Positions 1 to 7,612 of a stretch of DNA of 28,302 bases are shown here, piece after piece. Numbering within the stretch: position 1 is the first letter of the stretch; every line of letters begins with the position of its first letter. The stretch spans positions 1 through 28,302 of the IMG/VR virus record IMGVR_UViG_3300035701_000214, one strand, 5' to 3'. Position numbers and translations under genes: made by a program. This DNA comes from a virus. The notes beneath the pieces are model-generated. The model ran no database searches. It was not told the origin of the DNA and saw nothing but the letters and a program-made list of their open reading frames with translations.

Positions 1-291
1 AAAGGCGGTCGTTCTCTTAATAGAAGCTTTGCCGGTAATGGTTCGAGTCGAGGTAACCTTAATACTGGCTTTACCGGTTTGAGTACGAGAGGTTGTAACT
101 TTGATACTGGCTTTACCAGGTTGAGTTCTGGAAGTCGTGACACCGCCACCACTAGCGGGAGGAATTTGAAGTTGAGCAAACGAGACATAGCTCTTTACTA
201 CAATACTAGCCTTGCCAGTTTGCGTTCGTGTTGTTGATACGGGCCCTAATTGCCGAGCCGCGGGGAGCAGTGGTTGGAAAAACCAGGACAT
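1..291 (-). CDS. Virion protein with GKASI tandem repeats (C-terminus beyond window)
   Basis: This reading frame starts at ATG 291-289 and runs leftward off the window edge, so only the first 97 residues are visible. The start MSWFFQPLLPAA is followed by four copies of R-T-x-x-G-K-A-S-I at residues 22, 55, 69 and 83, the last three exactly 14 residues apart. The rest is Thr/Ser/Val-rich and looks beta-stranded. I recall similar GKA[RS]I repeat proteins from phage structural modules, but I cannot name a function. It lies last in the leftward virion block, 42 nt after the 119-aa gene. A purine-rich AAGAAAG lies 8-9 nt before the ATG. A fibre, baseplate or surface-decoration role is inference. 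Confidence 0.75.
   Translation of the reverse strand, partial: MSWFFQPLLPAARQLGPVSTTRTQTGKASIVVKSYVSFAQLQIPPASGGGVTTSRTQPGKASIKVTTSRTQTGKASIKVTSTRTITGKASIKRTTAF
4..129 (-). repeat. Three 42-bp tandem coding repeats (14-aa GKASI unit)
   Basis: Residues 55-96 of the edge gene consist of three 14-residue units with the core RTxxGKASIKxT, giving a 42-bp period. A fourth, diverged copy begins 33 residues earlier. The array may continue outside the window. Confidence 0.75.
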
Positions 292-333
292 TGGATTGTC
301 GCTTTCTTAAATTACGCCTATGGTATTAGGCTA

Positions 334-693
334 TTATGCAACTTGCCTTATGGAGTATCGAATCCCCGGGGCTCCAGTTCCCGCTGTTAGTTTCAATGTT
401 ACATCCCAGCCATTAAGTAAAATGAGGGACGGACTGACCCATATGAGGGGTGCTTGAGGGCCTAATAGATTAGATTGATAGACGAGTTGTTGAGCATCTG
501 TTGTCGTGACTTTCTCATATATCTTAATTTGTAGTTCCTGCCCCGCCAGAAGGCCCGAACAACTTAGGAAAACCTGATATACTCCATCCGTTGTTATGGG
601 TACTGGAGTGAGGTCTCTGTTGGAGTTGTTGGGGCAAGACCATTCGCTACCCGATGCATAAATTTGACCTGTGTAAAGTTCTGCTAAAGCCAT
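334..693 (-). CDS. Beta-rich putative virion protein (119 aa)
   Basis: The product has no recognised family. It is a compact, beta-rich, soluble protein without signal peptide or membrane segment. It alternates polar and hydrophobic residues, as in YQVFLSCSGL and LQIKIYEKV, in the manner of a small jelly-roll or immunoglobulin-like fold. ATG 693 follows AAAAGGAATAATAAC, which contains a usable Shine-Dalgarno. It lies 18 nt after the 289-aa gene and 42 nt before the repeat protein, in the leftward block that follows the capsid gene. A tail or capsid accessory role comes only from position and composition. Confidence 0.65.
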   Translation of the reverse strand: MALAELYTGQIYASGSEWSCPNNSNRDLTPVPITTDGVYQVFLSCSGLLAGQELQIKIYEKVTTTDAQQLVYQSNLLGPQAPLIWVSPSLILLNGWDVTLKLTAGTGAPGIRYSIRQVA

Positions 694-711
694 GTTATTA
701 TTCCTTTTATT

Positions 712-1581
712 TTATCCACCACAACCATATACAATTGCCGCCGAGGATGAGTCTGGAGTTCCGGAACAGGCTCCACGTACATACACTAAAGCTCCGGCAC
801 GTGCGGAGTATGCTGGAATGCCCATGCCCCCACCCTGCGGATAGCCGGCTGCTTCCACCGTACCGATGTTGACGTACTGAGCATCGGAAATTACGATAAT
901 CTTATCCGTGGCGTTTCCTACGGCGACATCTATATAATATGTTACGGCAGTTAGCGACGTATCCGTAAAATTGAACCCGGCTTGCCACCACCATAAACCG
1001 CTATCGTTTGCAGATATGGTTCCGACCTGAGTCCATGCTCCTTTTGCCCCGGCGGAGCCTGCGGTGAAGGTTGTTCCCGTGGATGTTGCCGCCGTGGCGC
1101 CAAAGGTCCTCACCACCGTGCCTACCTTCATAGCTTCAGCATTCATGGGTTCGCCCCAGAGGGATATAGATACCCCTATCGTAGTATTGGCAGCGAGCTC
1201 TTGAACATTCATTCCTATAGAGGAGCCAGCTTTAATGAAGAGCGGAAAATAATAATTCTGGCCACCTTGAGTTTCAGATACCGAATTTACGATGAGGTTC
1301 GCGATTCTTGGAGTACTTTCCCAGCTCGTTCCTCCCGCCGGGTCTACAAATAAGTTGGCGAGATATTTCCTATTTGAACCCGAAACAAACGCCCGTTGGA
1401 AACGAATTGCTATTCCATATACATCATTAACTATTATAGAACTGGCGCATACCGTAGATGTAACACCTACCGTATTCGCAGAACTTCCTGCTTGAATTGT
1501 TCTTCCTCTTCCTGCTTCTGTATAAAGTCCGCTACCTTGAACGTGCCATGTAAGGCAAGAGGACATTGGTACGAATAACAT
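712..1581 (-). CDS. Putative phage surface/tail structural protein (289 aa)
   Basis: A Ser/Thr/Gly/Ala-rich, beta-rich protein with no recognised enzymatic motif. The N-terminal part (about residues 1-140) contains YGIAIRFQRAFVSG and NYYFPLFIKAGSSIGMNVQ, which resemble strands of a receptor- or fibre-type beta-sandwich. Residues 140-270 hold a second beta-rich segment and the end is Gly-rich. The start is well supported by AAGGAG seven nt before ATG 1581. It sits between the 595-aa protein and the 119-aa protein, 13 and 18 nt away, so the three are probably co-transcribed. Tail-fibre or appendage identity is inference from composition and neighbours. Confidence 0.6.
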   Translation of the reverse strand: MLFVPMSSCLTWHVQGSGLYTEAGRGRTIQAGSSANTVGVTSTVCASSIIVNDVYGIAIRFQRAFVSGSNRKYLANLFVDPAGGTSWESTPRIANLIVNSVSETQGGQNYYFPLFIKAGSSIGMNVQELAANTTIGVSISLWGEPMNAEAMKVGTVVRTFGATAATSTGTTFTAGSAGAKGAWTQVGTISANDSGLWWWQAGFNFTDTSLTAVTYYIDVAVGNATDKIIVISDAQYVNIGTVEAAGYPQGGGMGIPAYSARAGALVYVRGACSGTPDSSSAAIVYGCGG

Positions 1582-1594
1582 TGTATTTTTCTCC

Positions 1595-3382
1595 TTATGG
1601 ACCCGCTGTAAATCTTAAACGTAAATTGGTGTAATCAGTAATGGTTGCCACGTTCGCCGGAGTAACTAGAAATCCCCGTGTAGCAAAAGACGTTGTTAAA
1701 TTTGTAAACGTCTCCTGTTGTATCAATGCGGCCCCCTGATATAGTCCTACAACGAGACTACACGAAGGATTATCTGCCTTAACATGTATTGTCACAACAT
1801 GGCCTGATACACTAATGGGCGTGAATAAGTTACTCAACTTAACCTCAGATGAATTGCTTGCAGTATTAGGACTATAAATATATTTCGGATCTCCTGAAAT
1901 AAGTCCGCTGATTGTTGCGTATAGGGCCTCCGTAGATGAGGAAATCCAATTTCCTAGAGTTATGTCTGAATTTGGAATTCCATATTGAGACGAAGCGCTA
2001 GCAACATTTGTTAGCCCTGATATTGTTCTATCGTTCGTCGCTCCCGCAGCCGTCATGAGCGTCCAGGCTACCGAATACCACGTATTAGCTGAAGGAAGTC
2101 CGGGGGGTACTGTTGCCGCATCTCTTATATCCCAGGTCATTGTAACACTTGTGCCGGAATCTTTCTCCGAACCAACAATATCATCGGATGGAGAATATTG
2201 CGTACGCGCCATCTGGCCTGAACCATATACAGGATATCTTAGTCCGGATGTAGCTGAACCATCGACTACAAGGTTTCCGGCGGATGAGGCTAAGGTGTTA
2301 ACAATTAGAGCAGTACCCGCTCCAGTACTTTCCGTATAATTATCTGCTCCAAAGAAAGGCGATGACTGGCTAACTTTACCTCTAATAGTTGCCCAGCCAA
2401 TCATACGACATGCGGCTGTAGGTGTAGCCGTGATGGTAATATTTCCTGTAACGGGAGAACCGAGCGATAAATACCAATGCTCCAATGTATCAGAAGTATC
2501 CGTTACCCCCTGATTACGACTTTTTAGGGTCATATTGGCGCCATTATATGTTGTGGCCGTTGTTTGGGGAGGGCCGCCTATCATGCGAATAATAACATCG
2601 GCGTGGGCGCTCGACAGCCCGGTGGGCACATTGAGCGTGATGCTCATGGGATTGGTATTACTTACACCTTTAGCATTATGCGCTTCAGCCCCAAAGATAA
2701 TTCCTGCGGTAGATGGTACCAGCGATATTGCGGTATATGCATTATTTCTAGTGCTGTCGCCATCTGTTGAAAGGTCCCATCCAATAGTATTCGAGGAAAG
2801 TCCTGGGGTTTCCCCCATAAGATTAAGACTATCATAATTACTTCCGACAGAAGGGCCCTGCTGTCGACGTACTCTTACATGTTGAATACCGGAAGCCGTA
2901 TTAGTGGAAGGATTGGTATGGAAATATGTACCTAAGTCATCAATAATAACGTCACCTAGGGCACTGTTCAGTGTAATCGCCGCTACGTCACTGAGGCCAG
3001 AAATTGTGGCACCCCCTCGAATGGGTGTTGTTTGATCGACTCCATAATACGAAGCTAAATTAGCGGACAAAGAACCGTTTGAAACTATACTAACACTAAA
3101 CGTTTTATTTCCCGTAGCCGGGGCTTTCAAATACCAAAGACCGTCATACGATTGACTGGGACTACCGCCATCAAGTATTGCAGTACGATTATACTCAGTG
3201 AGTGCAACACCGTCCCAGGTAACTGAGGTAGGAAATACACCATTCGTATCAGATGCGTGGGAAATGCCCGCAACTAGTAAACGGTCAGCGTTATTACCTA
3301 TCGTCATATTTACCGTATAAGTTCCAGAACTTTCGGCTGTTCCGTTATTCAATCCTGATACGGTGTCTCTAAATATTGGCAT
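1595..3382 (-). CDS. Large beta-rich putative tail/appendage protein (595 aa)
   Basis: The protein reads as two similar beta-sandwich regions followed by a different C-terminal one. About residues 10-120 (NRTAILDGG, GLWYLKAPATGNKTFSVSI) and 240-340 (ITLNVPTG, LEHWYLSLGSPVTGNITIT) share the theme of a [WL]YL-x-x-P-x-T-G-N-x-T-[FI] strand pair, which suggests internal duplication. Residues 450-595 look like a carbohydrate-binding or laminin-G-like sandwich. There is no signal peptide. It begins 3 nt after the stop of the 175-aa gene without a clear Shine-Dalgarno, so translation is probably coupled. It may be an adhesin or fibre binding the cell surface; no family was identified. Confidence 0.6.
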   Translation of the reverse strand: MPIFRDTVSGLNNGTAESSGTYTVNMTIGNNADRLLVAGISHASDTNGVFPTSVTWDGVALTEYNRTAILDGGSPSQSYDGLWYLKAPATGNKTFSVSIVSNGSLSANLASYYGVDQTTPIRGGATISGLSDVAAITLNSALGDVIIDDLGTYFHTNPSTNTASGIQHVRVRRQQGPSVGSNYDSLNLMGETPGLSSNTIGWDLSTDGDSTRNNAYTAISLVPSTAGIIFGAEAHNAKGVSNTNPMSITLNVPTGLSSAHADVIIRMIGGPPQTTATTYNGANMTLKSRNQGVTDTSDTLEHWYLSLGSPVTGNITITATPTAACRMIGWATIRGKVSQSSPFFGADNYTESTGAGTALIVNTLASSAGNLVVDGSATSGLRYPVYGSGQMARTQYSPSDDIVGSEKDSGTSVTMTWDIRDAATVPPGLPSANTWYSVAWTLMTAAGATNDRTISGLTNVASASSQYGIPNSDITLGNWISSSTEALYATISGLISGDPKYIYSPNTASNSSEVKLSNLFTPISVSGHVVTIHVKADNPSCSLVVGLYQGAALIQQETFTNLTTSFATRGFLVTPANVATITDYTNLRLRFTAGP

Positions 3383-3385
3383 TAA

Positions 3386-3913
3386 TTAGTTCTCGTCATA
3401 TTGTAAAGTTATAGTGACTGTAGGGCAATCACCTGCAGCCGTGGAGCCATTAGTTTGCATTTGCGTTGTAAGGTAGTTTGTATACAATGGATTTGCAGTA
3501 CCTGATGTAGCTTTTCCTATGGTGTTCGGGCTGGTAGGTCCAAAATAAACTGGCACGCCGGAACCAATAGCTGTAACGGCGGTCATGTCTACAATAAGGC
3601 TTATATTAACACCTAAGGCTGGAGTTGTATATCCTAATTGATTATTTCCGGCAGGTGCGCCTTTTAGAGTAACCGCGGTAGCAACCAGGGATCCGGCTGT
3701 ATGCGCCCATTTACCATTCGAGATCTGGGTAAACGTTCCATAGAACATTCCATATTGCCATTTATCGTATGAAGTGTCTAAATATCCTATAGGAGCTGAT
3801 GAGTATGGAGTTGTCGTATCATCGGCATTTTTCCAATTTACATTGGTTACACCAGAAGTTGTTGTTGCAGGACCAACTCCATTATCTTCACACCAGTTGA
3901 ATGCTGCTGCCAC
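3386..3913 (-). CDS. Putative virion protein, paralogue of the 179-aa gene (GTG start)
   Basis: This 175-aa product is clearly homologous to the 179-aa product at 4409-4948. Both begin MAAAFNW, share VNWKN.DDT, KWQYG.FYGTF, ANP.[YF]TNYLTTQM and end in YDEN. The start is GTG at 3913-3911, preceded by AAAGG. The duplicated MAAAFNW start makes this choice secure despite the rare codon. It is beta-rich and lacks membrane segments. It lies directly behind a strong intrinsic terminator, so its transcript must come from read-through. Two diverged copies in the post-capsid block suggest related structural subunits such as fibres or head decorations; the function is unknown. Confidence 0.7.
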   Translation of the reverse strand: MAAAFNWCEDNGVGPATTTSGVTNVNWKNADDTTTPYSSAPIGYLDTSYDKWQYGMFYGTFTQISNGKWAHTAGSLVATAVTLKGAPAGNNQLGYTTPALGVNISLIVDMTAVTAIGSGVPVYFGPTSPNTIGKATSGTANPLYTNYLTTQMQTNGSTAAGDCPTVTITLQYDEN

Positions 3914-3930
3914 TATTAACCTTTAGTTTA

Positions 3931-3966
3931 AATAAAAAGGCGAACACCATGGAGTTGGCGTTCGCC
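3931..3966 (-). terminator. Intrinsic terminator, leftward
   Basis: Read leftward, an 11-bp stem (3956-3966 pairing with 3939-3949, one G-T pair) encloses a 6-nt loop and is followed by TTTTTATT. It lies between the 128-aa gene and the 175-aa gene, 17 nt upstream of the GTG of the latter. Only read-through transcripts would reach the four genes at the left end of the window. Confidence 0.85.
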
Positions 3967-4003
3967 CTGTTGCATTGAATTGCTCTATGGATCAGCTATT
4001 GAA

Positions 4004-4390
4004 TTAGCTTATATTGATTACACGTTGTATATTTTCTCCGGTACCAGGAACGTTTCCTTGCCATCCGAAGTGGTATTGCACATAATGACTTTGTTCTTCG
4101 TAATCTATATTGACATTATGTGTGTGCCTGCGAAAAAATACTAATCTTCTATTTTCAATAGGTGCATCATATACTTGAAAGGCTATGCCGTCAATCTCAA
4201 AGTGGCCATCATCTAAACTTACGGAATATTGGTGACCATCTCCGTGAAGTGCAAAAGCCACTATGTCTTTTTCTCTTTGCAGCACATCATAGAACTGAGA
4301 TTTTTTAGGATTTGTTAATGAAATATCGTGCTGATCTTGGTAGAAAATAGTGCCGTCATTGTATTGAGCGGCAAATAAATATTTAAGCAT
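4004..4390 (-). CDS. Hypothetical post-capsid protein (128 aa)
   Basis: No family was recognised. The product is rich in His, Tyr, Gln and Asp, with motifs such as FAAQYNDGTIFYQDQ and YHFGWQGN. It is soluble and looks mixed alpha/beta. The start ATG 4390 has no Shine-Dalgarno; an A-rich stretch precedes it, so translation probably uses an AT-rich unstructured leader or coupling to the gene ending 18 nt upstream. It is placed between the two homologous MAAAFNW genes, and the strong terminator lies directly after it. It could be an accessory of the structure formed by the paralogues, which is inference. Confidence 0.6.
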   Translation of the reverse strand: MLKYLFAAQYNDGTIFYQDQHDISLTNPKKSQFYDVLQREKDIVAFALHGDGHQYSVSLDDGHFEIDGIAFQVYDAPIENRRLVFFRRHTHNVNIDYEEQSHYVQYHFGWQGNVPGTGENIQRVINIS

Positions 4391-4408
4391 TGTATTGTTT
4401 TGTTTTGG

Positions 4409-4948
4409 TTAATTCTCGTCGTAACGCAAAGTAAAGGTTAGTGTGGCAGTATCTCCTGCGCTCGCTGACGCTTGTGTATCCATTTGCGTTGTAAGATAGT
4501 TAGTGAAACATGGATTTGCAGAACTAGATGCTTGTTTGCCAAATATCTTGTCTGGACCCGTAGCCCCAAACATTACGATTGCGGCATTCGTTGGAAACGA
4601 TGCATTCGGCGGCGTGTAGTCTCTTGTAAGATTTGCATTTTTGGTAGTCGATGGGGTAGTATATACCAACGCTAATCCAGATGTTGTCATGGAGACCATG
4701 CCGCTAACTGCAAGTCCAGTACCTAGAGTTCCGGAAGTATGATCATAGAATCCATTTTGAATTGTATTGAATGTTCCATAGAAAATACCATACTGCCATT
4801 TCTCGAATGAGTTTGAACCCGCGGTGATAGGGGCCGCTGTATATGCAGTGCCTGTGTCATCTACGTTCTTCCAATTTACGTTCAAAAGTCCTGAGGATAG
4901 GGTTTGACCTGCTCCATTTGCCTCGCCCCAATTAAATGCTGCTGCCAT
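4409..4948 (-). CDS. Putative virion protein, paralogue of the 175-aa gene
   Basis: This 179-aa beta-rich product matches the 175-aa product along its whole length: MAAAFNW, VNWKNVDDT, KWQYGIFYGTF, NYLTTQM and a C-terminal RYDEN. It has no signal peptide or membrane helix. ATG 4948 follows AAGGAG at a good distance. A TTGACT/TACAAT promoter lies immediately upstream, so this is the first gene of its transcript. Together with the downstream copy it probably forms part of the virion surface or neck. The exact role is unknown. Confidence 0.7.
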   Translation of the reverse strand: MAAAFNWGEANGAGQTLSSGLLNVNWKNVDDTGTAYTAAPITAGSNSFEKWQYGIFYGTFNTIQNGFYDHTSGTLGTGLAVSGMVSMTTSGLALVYTTPSTTKNANLTRDYTPPNASFPTNAAIVMFGATGPDKIFGKQASSSANPCFTNYLTTQMDTQASASAGDTATLTFTLRYDEN

Positions 4949-4971
4949 AGAGTTACTCCTTATTATATGTT

Positions 4972-5000
4972 ATTGTACTATTTTTCTTCCGTAAAGTCAA
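4972..5000 (-). promoter_or_regulatory. Sigma70 promoter for the paralogue cluster
   Basis: Read leftward: TTGACT at 5000-4995, a 17-nt spacer and TACAAT at 4977-4972, 24 nt before the ATG of the 179-aa gene. A GACTC/GAGTC inverted repeat (5001-5012) abuts the -35 element. Confidence 0.8.
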
Positions 5001-5017
5001 GACTCACGAGTCGGTAA

Positions 5018-5344
5018 TTATTTCACTTCTGCATCATGCCCATTACCATTTCCGTTACCATTTCCGTTACCATTTCCGTTTCCGGGCCTGGTCTTTTCAT
5101 AGACCTTTAAGCCAAGCATACCCATAATTGTAGCGGCCCAGCCCCAAGGCATGTCCGGAACTATTAAGGCAGTCCCGGGCGTGAAGGTGATTGCAAGAGC
5201 TACCTTCAAGAAAGCTATGAGAAATACCCACACGAGGGCGAGTTCTATAACCCGTTTTGAACTAAATTTTCCGGCCAATCCCTTTTCATAACTTTCTGAT
5301 AATCCAGATTTTAACCATTCTATTTGATTTGCTACCCAGTTCAT
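5018..5344 (-). CDS. Two-helix membrane protein with Gly-Asn repeat tail (holin-like?)
   Basis: This 108-aa protein has an amphipathic N-terminus (1-30), a hydrophobic helix at about 34-54 and a second at about 62-82. It ends in a charged tail with seven Gly-Asn dipeptides (88-101). Size, two membrane helices and a polar C-terminal tail fit a class II holin or a small membrane-bound phage protein, but no family motif is visible. It begins at ATG 5344 behind GGGGGA and has its own consensus promoter just after the capsid-gene terminator. The low-complexity tail may be a flexible linker. Holin identity is tentative because no endolysin adjoins it. Confidence 0.6.
   Translation of the reverse strand: MNWVANQIEWLKSGLSESYEKGLAGKFSSKRVIELALVWVFLIAFLKVALAITFTPGTALIVPDMPWGWAATIMGMLGLKVYEKTRPGNGNGNGNGNGNGNGHDAEVK
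5037..5083 (-). repeat. Gly-Asn coding microrepeat (12-bp unit)
   Basis: The C-terminus of the 108-aa membrane protein is encoded by near-perfect 12-bp direct repeats of alternating Gly and Asn codons, a stretch prone to slippage and length variation. Confidence 0.8.
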
Positions 5345-5364
5345 TAATCCCCCGATTTTATTAT

Positions 5365-5393
5365 ATTATAGTCATTTTTATAAATAGTGTCAA
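5365..5393 (-). promoter_or_regulatory. Perfect-consensus sigma70 promoter
   Basis: Leftward TTGACA (5393-5388), 17-nt spacer, TATAAT (5370-5365). It lies between the capsid-gene terminator and the 108-aa membrane protein and should drive that gene independently. Confidence 0.9.
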
Positions 5394-5406
5394 CGGCTAT
5401 AAATAG

Positions 5407-5429
5407 AAAAAGCGGCCAGGGGAGGCCGC
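5407..5429 (-). terminator. Intrinsic terminator after the capsid gene
   Basis: Leftward GCGGCC, 6-nt loop, GGCCGC, then TTTTT, starting 28 nt after the stop of the major capsid gene. It closes the capsid transcript just before the next promoter. Confidence 0.85.
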
Positions 5430-5457
5430 CTTCTCTACTGATAGGGAGAGGTAAAGA

Positions 5458-6366
5458 TTACTGGGTAAGAGTAACCTTCGCGATTGCGTTAGTATTGATG
5501 ATTGCTTCTGCAATCGTCTCATACGCAGACCACTTAATAAGATTACGTTTCTTCTCCACCCAGAACTTTGTATCGTTAAGGATGTAGAATTTGCCTAGGA
5601 ACTCTTGGCTAGCGAATGCATAGATTGATTTTTCGGGAACTAAATCGCCCTTATTCGTAACGATGAGTTTCTTGCCTAGAAGCGTATCATATTTAAAGCC
5701 ATTGATGTACTGCTCACCGGCTACTGCCGAACCAATTGTGGTGGCCGGTAGTGCCATGAACTTATTGAAATCTGCAAGATTCATCAGCACCAGGTCAGTC
5801 TTAAGTGGTGATGTTGTAGAGATTGCTTCAAGTGAATTGAAGAGCTTTACAAACGCACCAATTTCGATCGTACCTGCTGTTGCTGGTGTATATGTGACAG
5901 ACTTTCCTGATAGTGCAACTGCTGCATTGACCCCTGTCATGAATGCAGTGTCTTCGATTTTCTGAATGTCTTTGATCGAGTTACGCTCAATGACTTCGGT
6001 AACCGGCATTTCGTAGGCTAGAAGTTCTTCCTCTGTTTTCTGGAATTCTTCTGACGAGACGTTGAAGAACTGTACTTCAACTCTCTGACCTTCAACATAG
6101 CGCACATCGGGATTTCCACGAAGGTTGATCATCATCGCTGCTGAATCAGGTTCGATGTCCACGATCTTTACTAGTTGATCCCACTGTACCGACCGCTGAA
6201 GATCAGCTTTCGTTACATACTGGGGGTTGATAACTTTACGCGCGAACGAAACTTCACGAAGCTTCGTGCGAATAAATGCGGCCGTTTCGGCTGCTACTTT
6301 TTCGTGCTCGGAGTCCAGCTTTTGGACGAAGAGCTCGTTTAATGTTCTTGGATTGACATTTTCCAT
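5458..6366 (-). CDS. Major capsid protein (HK97 fold)
   Basis: This 302-aa protein is best read as the phage major capsid protein, the subunit of the icosahedral shell. Residues 1-60 are charged and helical (N-arm). A central part contains QRVEVQFFNVSSEEF and YEMPVTEVIERNSIKDIQKIED, matching the E-loop and spine helix of HK97-type shells. A-domain-like segments follow (LVLMNLADFNKFM, LLGKKLIVTNKGDLVPEKSIYAFA), then a beta-rich end (FWVEKKRNLIKWSAYETIAEAI). The length is normal for the family. No N-terminal delta domain of about 100 residues is present, which agrees with separate scaffold-like proteins upstream. GAGGAG precedes ATG 6366, and a strong terminator follows the gene, as expected for the most abundant virion transcript. 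Confidence 0.9.
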   Translation of the reverse strand: MENVNPRTLNELFVQKLDSEHEKVAAETAAFIRTKLREVSFARKVINPQYVTKADLQRSVQWDQLVKIVDIEPDSAAMMINLRGNPDVRYVEGQRVEVQFFNVSSEEFQKTEEELLAYEMPVTEVIERNSIKDIQKIEDTAFMTGVNAAVALSGKSVTYTPATAGTIEIGAFVKLFNSLEAISTTSPLKTDLVLMNLADFNKFMALPATTIGSAVAGEQYINGFKYDTLLGKKLIVTNKGDLVPEKSIYAFASQEFLGKFYILNDTKFWVEKKRNLIKWSAYETIAEAIINTNAIAKVTLTQ

Positions 6367-6378
6367 AGTGAGCTCCTC

Positions 6379-6819
6379 TTATATTACGTATATGTCCATA
6401 GCGGTCACCGAGTTGCCTAGGTATGTATAGGCATAAGGTGCTTTAATGCAGAATGCAACGTTATTTGCGTTTACGCTGCCAGACGAAACCAGTGCGCCGT
6501 TCGTGGATACATCAAGAGGTGCTCCTACGACTGGCGTTCCAGTAAATTTAGTTGTACGCGCGAAATACTTGCCCGACAGAACTGTCGCCTGCTTTGTATT
6601 AAGAACGTCCGGGGCCCATTTACCCACAGTTTGATCTCTTTGTGATTCATTGAAGACAGGCCATGCTAGCGGTGTTGCTATCTGGGTCAAGAATGCAGTA
6701 CCCGTACCACTGAGGGTTACCCATGATCCTTGAATACCAGATGCTATAATGGATGCCGACACATCAATCGTTAGATCTTTGCGGGTGAGAAGAGCTAGAT
6801 CTGATAGAACTAAAAACAT
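6379..6819 (-). CDS. Putative head decoration/stabilisation protein (146 aa)
   Basis: A beta-rich, Thr/Ser/Val-rich protein encoded immediately before the major capsid gene (12-nt gap), where many tailed phages encode the capsid decoration or stabilising protein. It has no enzymatic motif, no membrane segment and few charged residues. GAAGGAG stands about nine nt before ATG 6819, which is close behind the stop of the preceding coiled-coil gene. Decoration function is inferred from position, size and beta composition; an unrelated head-completion protein is the main alternative. Confidence 0.6.
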   Translation of the reverse strand: MFLVLSDLALLTRKDLTIDVSASIIASGIQGSWVTLSGTGTAFLTQIATPLAWPVFNESQRDQTVGKWAPDVLNTKQATVLSGKYFARTTKFTGTPVVGAPLDVSTNGALVSSGSVNANNVAFCIKAPYAYTYLGNSVTAMDIYVI

Positions 6820-6823
6820 TTAG

Positions 6824-7153
6824 TTATTCTCCTTCGGTTAAAAATGCGGTTAGAGGATCTAATCCGCGTCCATCCGTGTGTTCGCTTAACTTTCCAAACC
6901 CAGAAAAGAAACCACCCTGATAGAGTTCTGCTGCTTTTTCCATTATCACTAGATCCTCCAGTGACTTTTGTCTCAGTTCGCTGAGTTTACTTAAAATCTC
7001 TTCGGTAGAGATTGTTTCATTTTCTAAGAGCTTTTGAAGAATATTTTCCGCGGCTGTTTCTCTAGCGATCTTCTCGCGAAGTCCCTTGATCTCATCACGC
7101 TGATTCCTCAAAGTGGATGCGGCTTGTTTTAAAATTTCGCCCTTAGTTTCCAT
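6824..7153 (-). CDS. Coiled-coil protein before the capsid gene (candidate scaffold/core)
   Basis: From METKGEIL the product is 109 aa. Residues 1-75 form a continuous highly charged helix with heptad spacing of Leu/Ile (ILKQAASTL, GLREKIARE, ILQKLLEN, ILSKLSEL). A Gly-Phe-rich stretch (GGFFSGFGKL) and a short acidic tail follow. I chose ATG 7153 because GGTGGAG lies directly upstream, rather than an ATG seven codons earlier. The gene overlaps the preceding one by 11 nt. Position between protease and capsid genes plus coiled coil suits a scaffold or internal-core protein, but this is inference. Confidence 0.65.
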   Translation of the reverse strand: METKGEILKQAASTLRNQRDEIKGLREKIARETAAENILQKLLENETISTEEILSKLSELRQKSLEDLVIMEKAAELYQGGFFSGFGKLSEHTDGRGLDPLTAFLTEGE

Positions 7154-7331
7154 TTTTCTCCACCATGTCTGCAACTACTGCAGCCTTTACTAAATCATCT
7201 ATTAGAGTATCCTCTTCGGCAAATGCTTCAAGGTACTCCGCCAGTTTCTCTACTTCTTGTTCATTGACTTCGTGCTTTTCAGGAACCGGGGTCACTGGAG
7301 CTGTGGAATCAATGAGTTCACCAAGCTTCAT
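7143..7331 (-). CDS. Small acidic helical protein (62 aa)
   Basis: A 62-residue, Glu/Ala/Val-rich protein: a Pro-rich N-terminal part (APVTPVPEK) followed by helices EKLAEYLEAFAEED and DDLVKAAVVADMVEK. AAGGAG stands before ATG 7331. The EKLAEY stretch recalls the [KE]xAE[YF] module of the neighbouring 125-aa and 168-aa proteins. It overlaps the coiled-coil gene by 11 nt, which suggests translational coupling. No family was recognised; a part in prohead assembly is inference from the neighbourhood. Confidence 0.6.
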   Translation of the reverse strand: MKLGELIDSTAPVTPVPEKHEVNEQEVEKLAEYLEAFAEEDTLIDDLVKAAVVADMVEKNGN

Positions 7332-7349
7332 GGCCTGCTCCTTTCCAGA

Positions 7350-7607
7350 TTAAGCCGTTATGGCATTATCGAGTCTCTTTAATACAGGAATAGGGTCTAT
7401 CCCTATGTTTTTCAACTCATCTGCAAAGGAACTAAAGATAGCGAATTCTGCTTCTTTTTTCATGGCAGCTTGCTGATCCTGGGCGATGAGAACTTGCGCA
7501 AGTTTTCTGAGATCCTCCGAGGTATAATTAGTACCATATTCAGATTCCAGTGCCGCTTGTGCAAGTTTTACATATCCAGATAAAATTTCTTCAGCTGCTT
7601 TATCCAT
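7350..7607 (-). CDS. Small helical protein sharing a module with its neighbour (85 aa)
   Basis: Residues 12-46 align with residues 31-65 of the 125-aa product encoded directly upstream: Y..LA...L..EYG..Y...D...LA..L...D. A second helix, EAEFAIFSSFADELKNIG, resembles the AAFADELQKIA helix of the 168-aa protein. No Shine-Dalgarno stands before ATG 7607, and the gene starts 5 nt after its neighbour's stop, so coupling is likely. The protein appears entirely helical and soluble. It belongs to a local family of small helical proteins between the protease and the capsid gene; function unknown. Confidence 0.65.
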   Translation of the reverse strand: MDKAAEEILSGYVKLAQAALESEYGTNYTSEDLRKLAQVLIAQDQQAAMKKEAEFAIFSSFADELKNIGIDPIPVLKRLDNAITA

Positions 7608-7612
7608 GGGAG

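Noticed and set aside
5037-5083. Regular short repeats considered as a CRISPR-like array
   Set aside because: The 12-bp units are contiguous, have no spacers and encode a Gly-Asn tail in frame.
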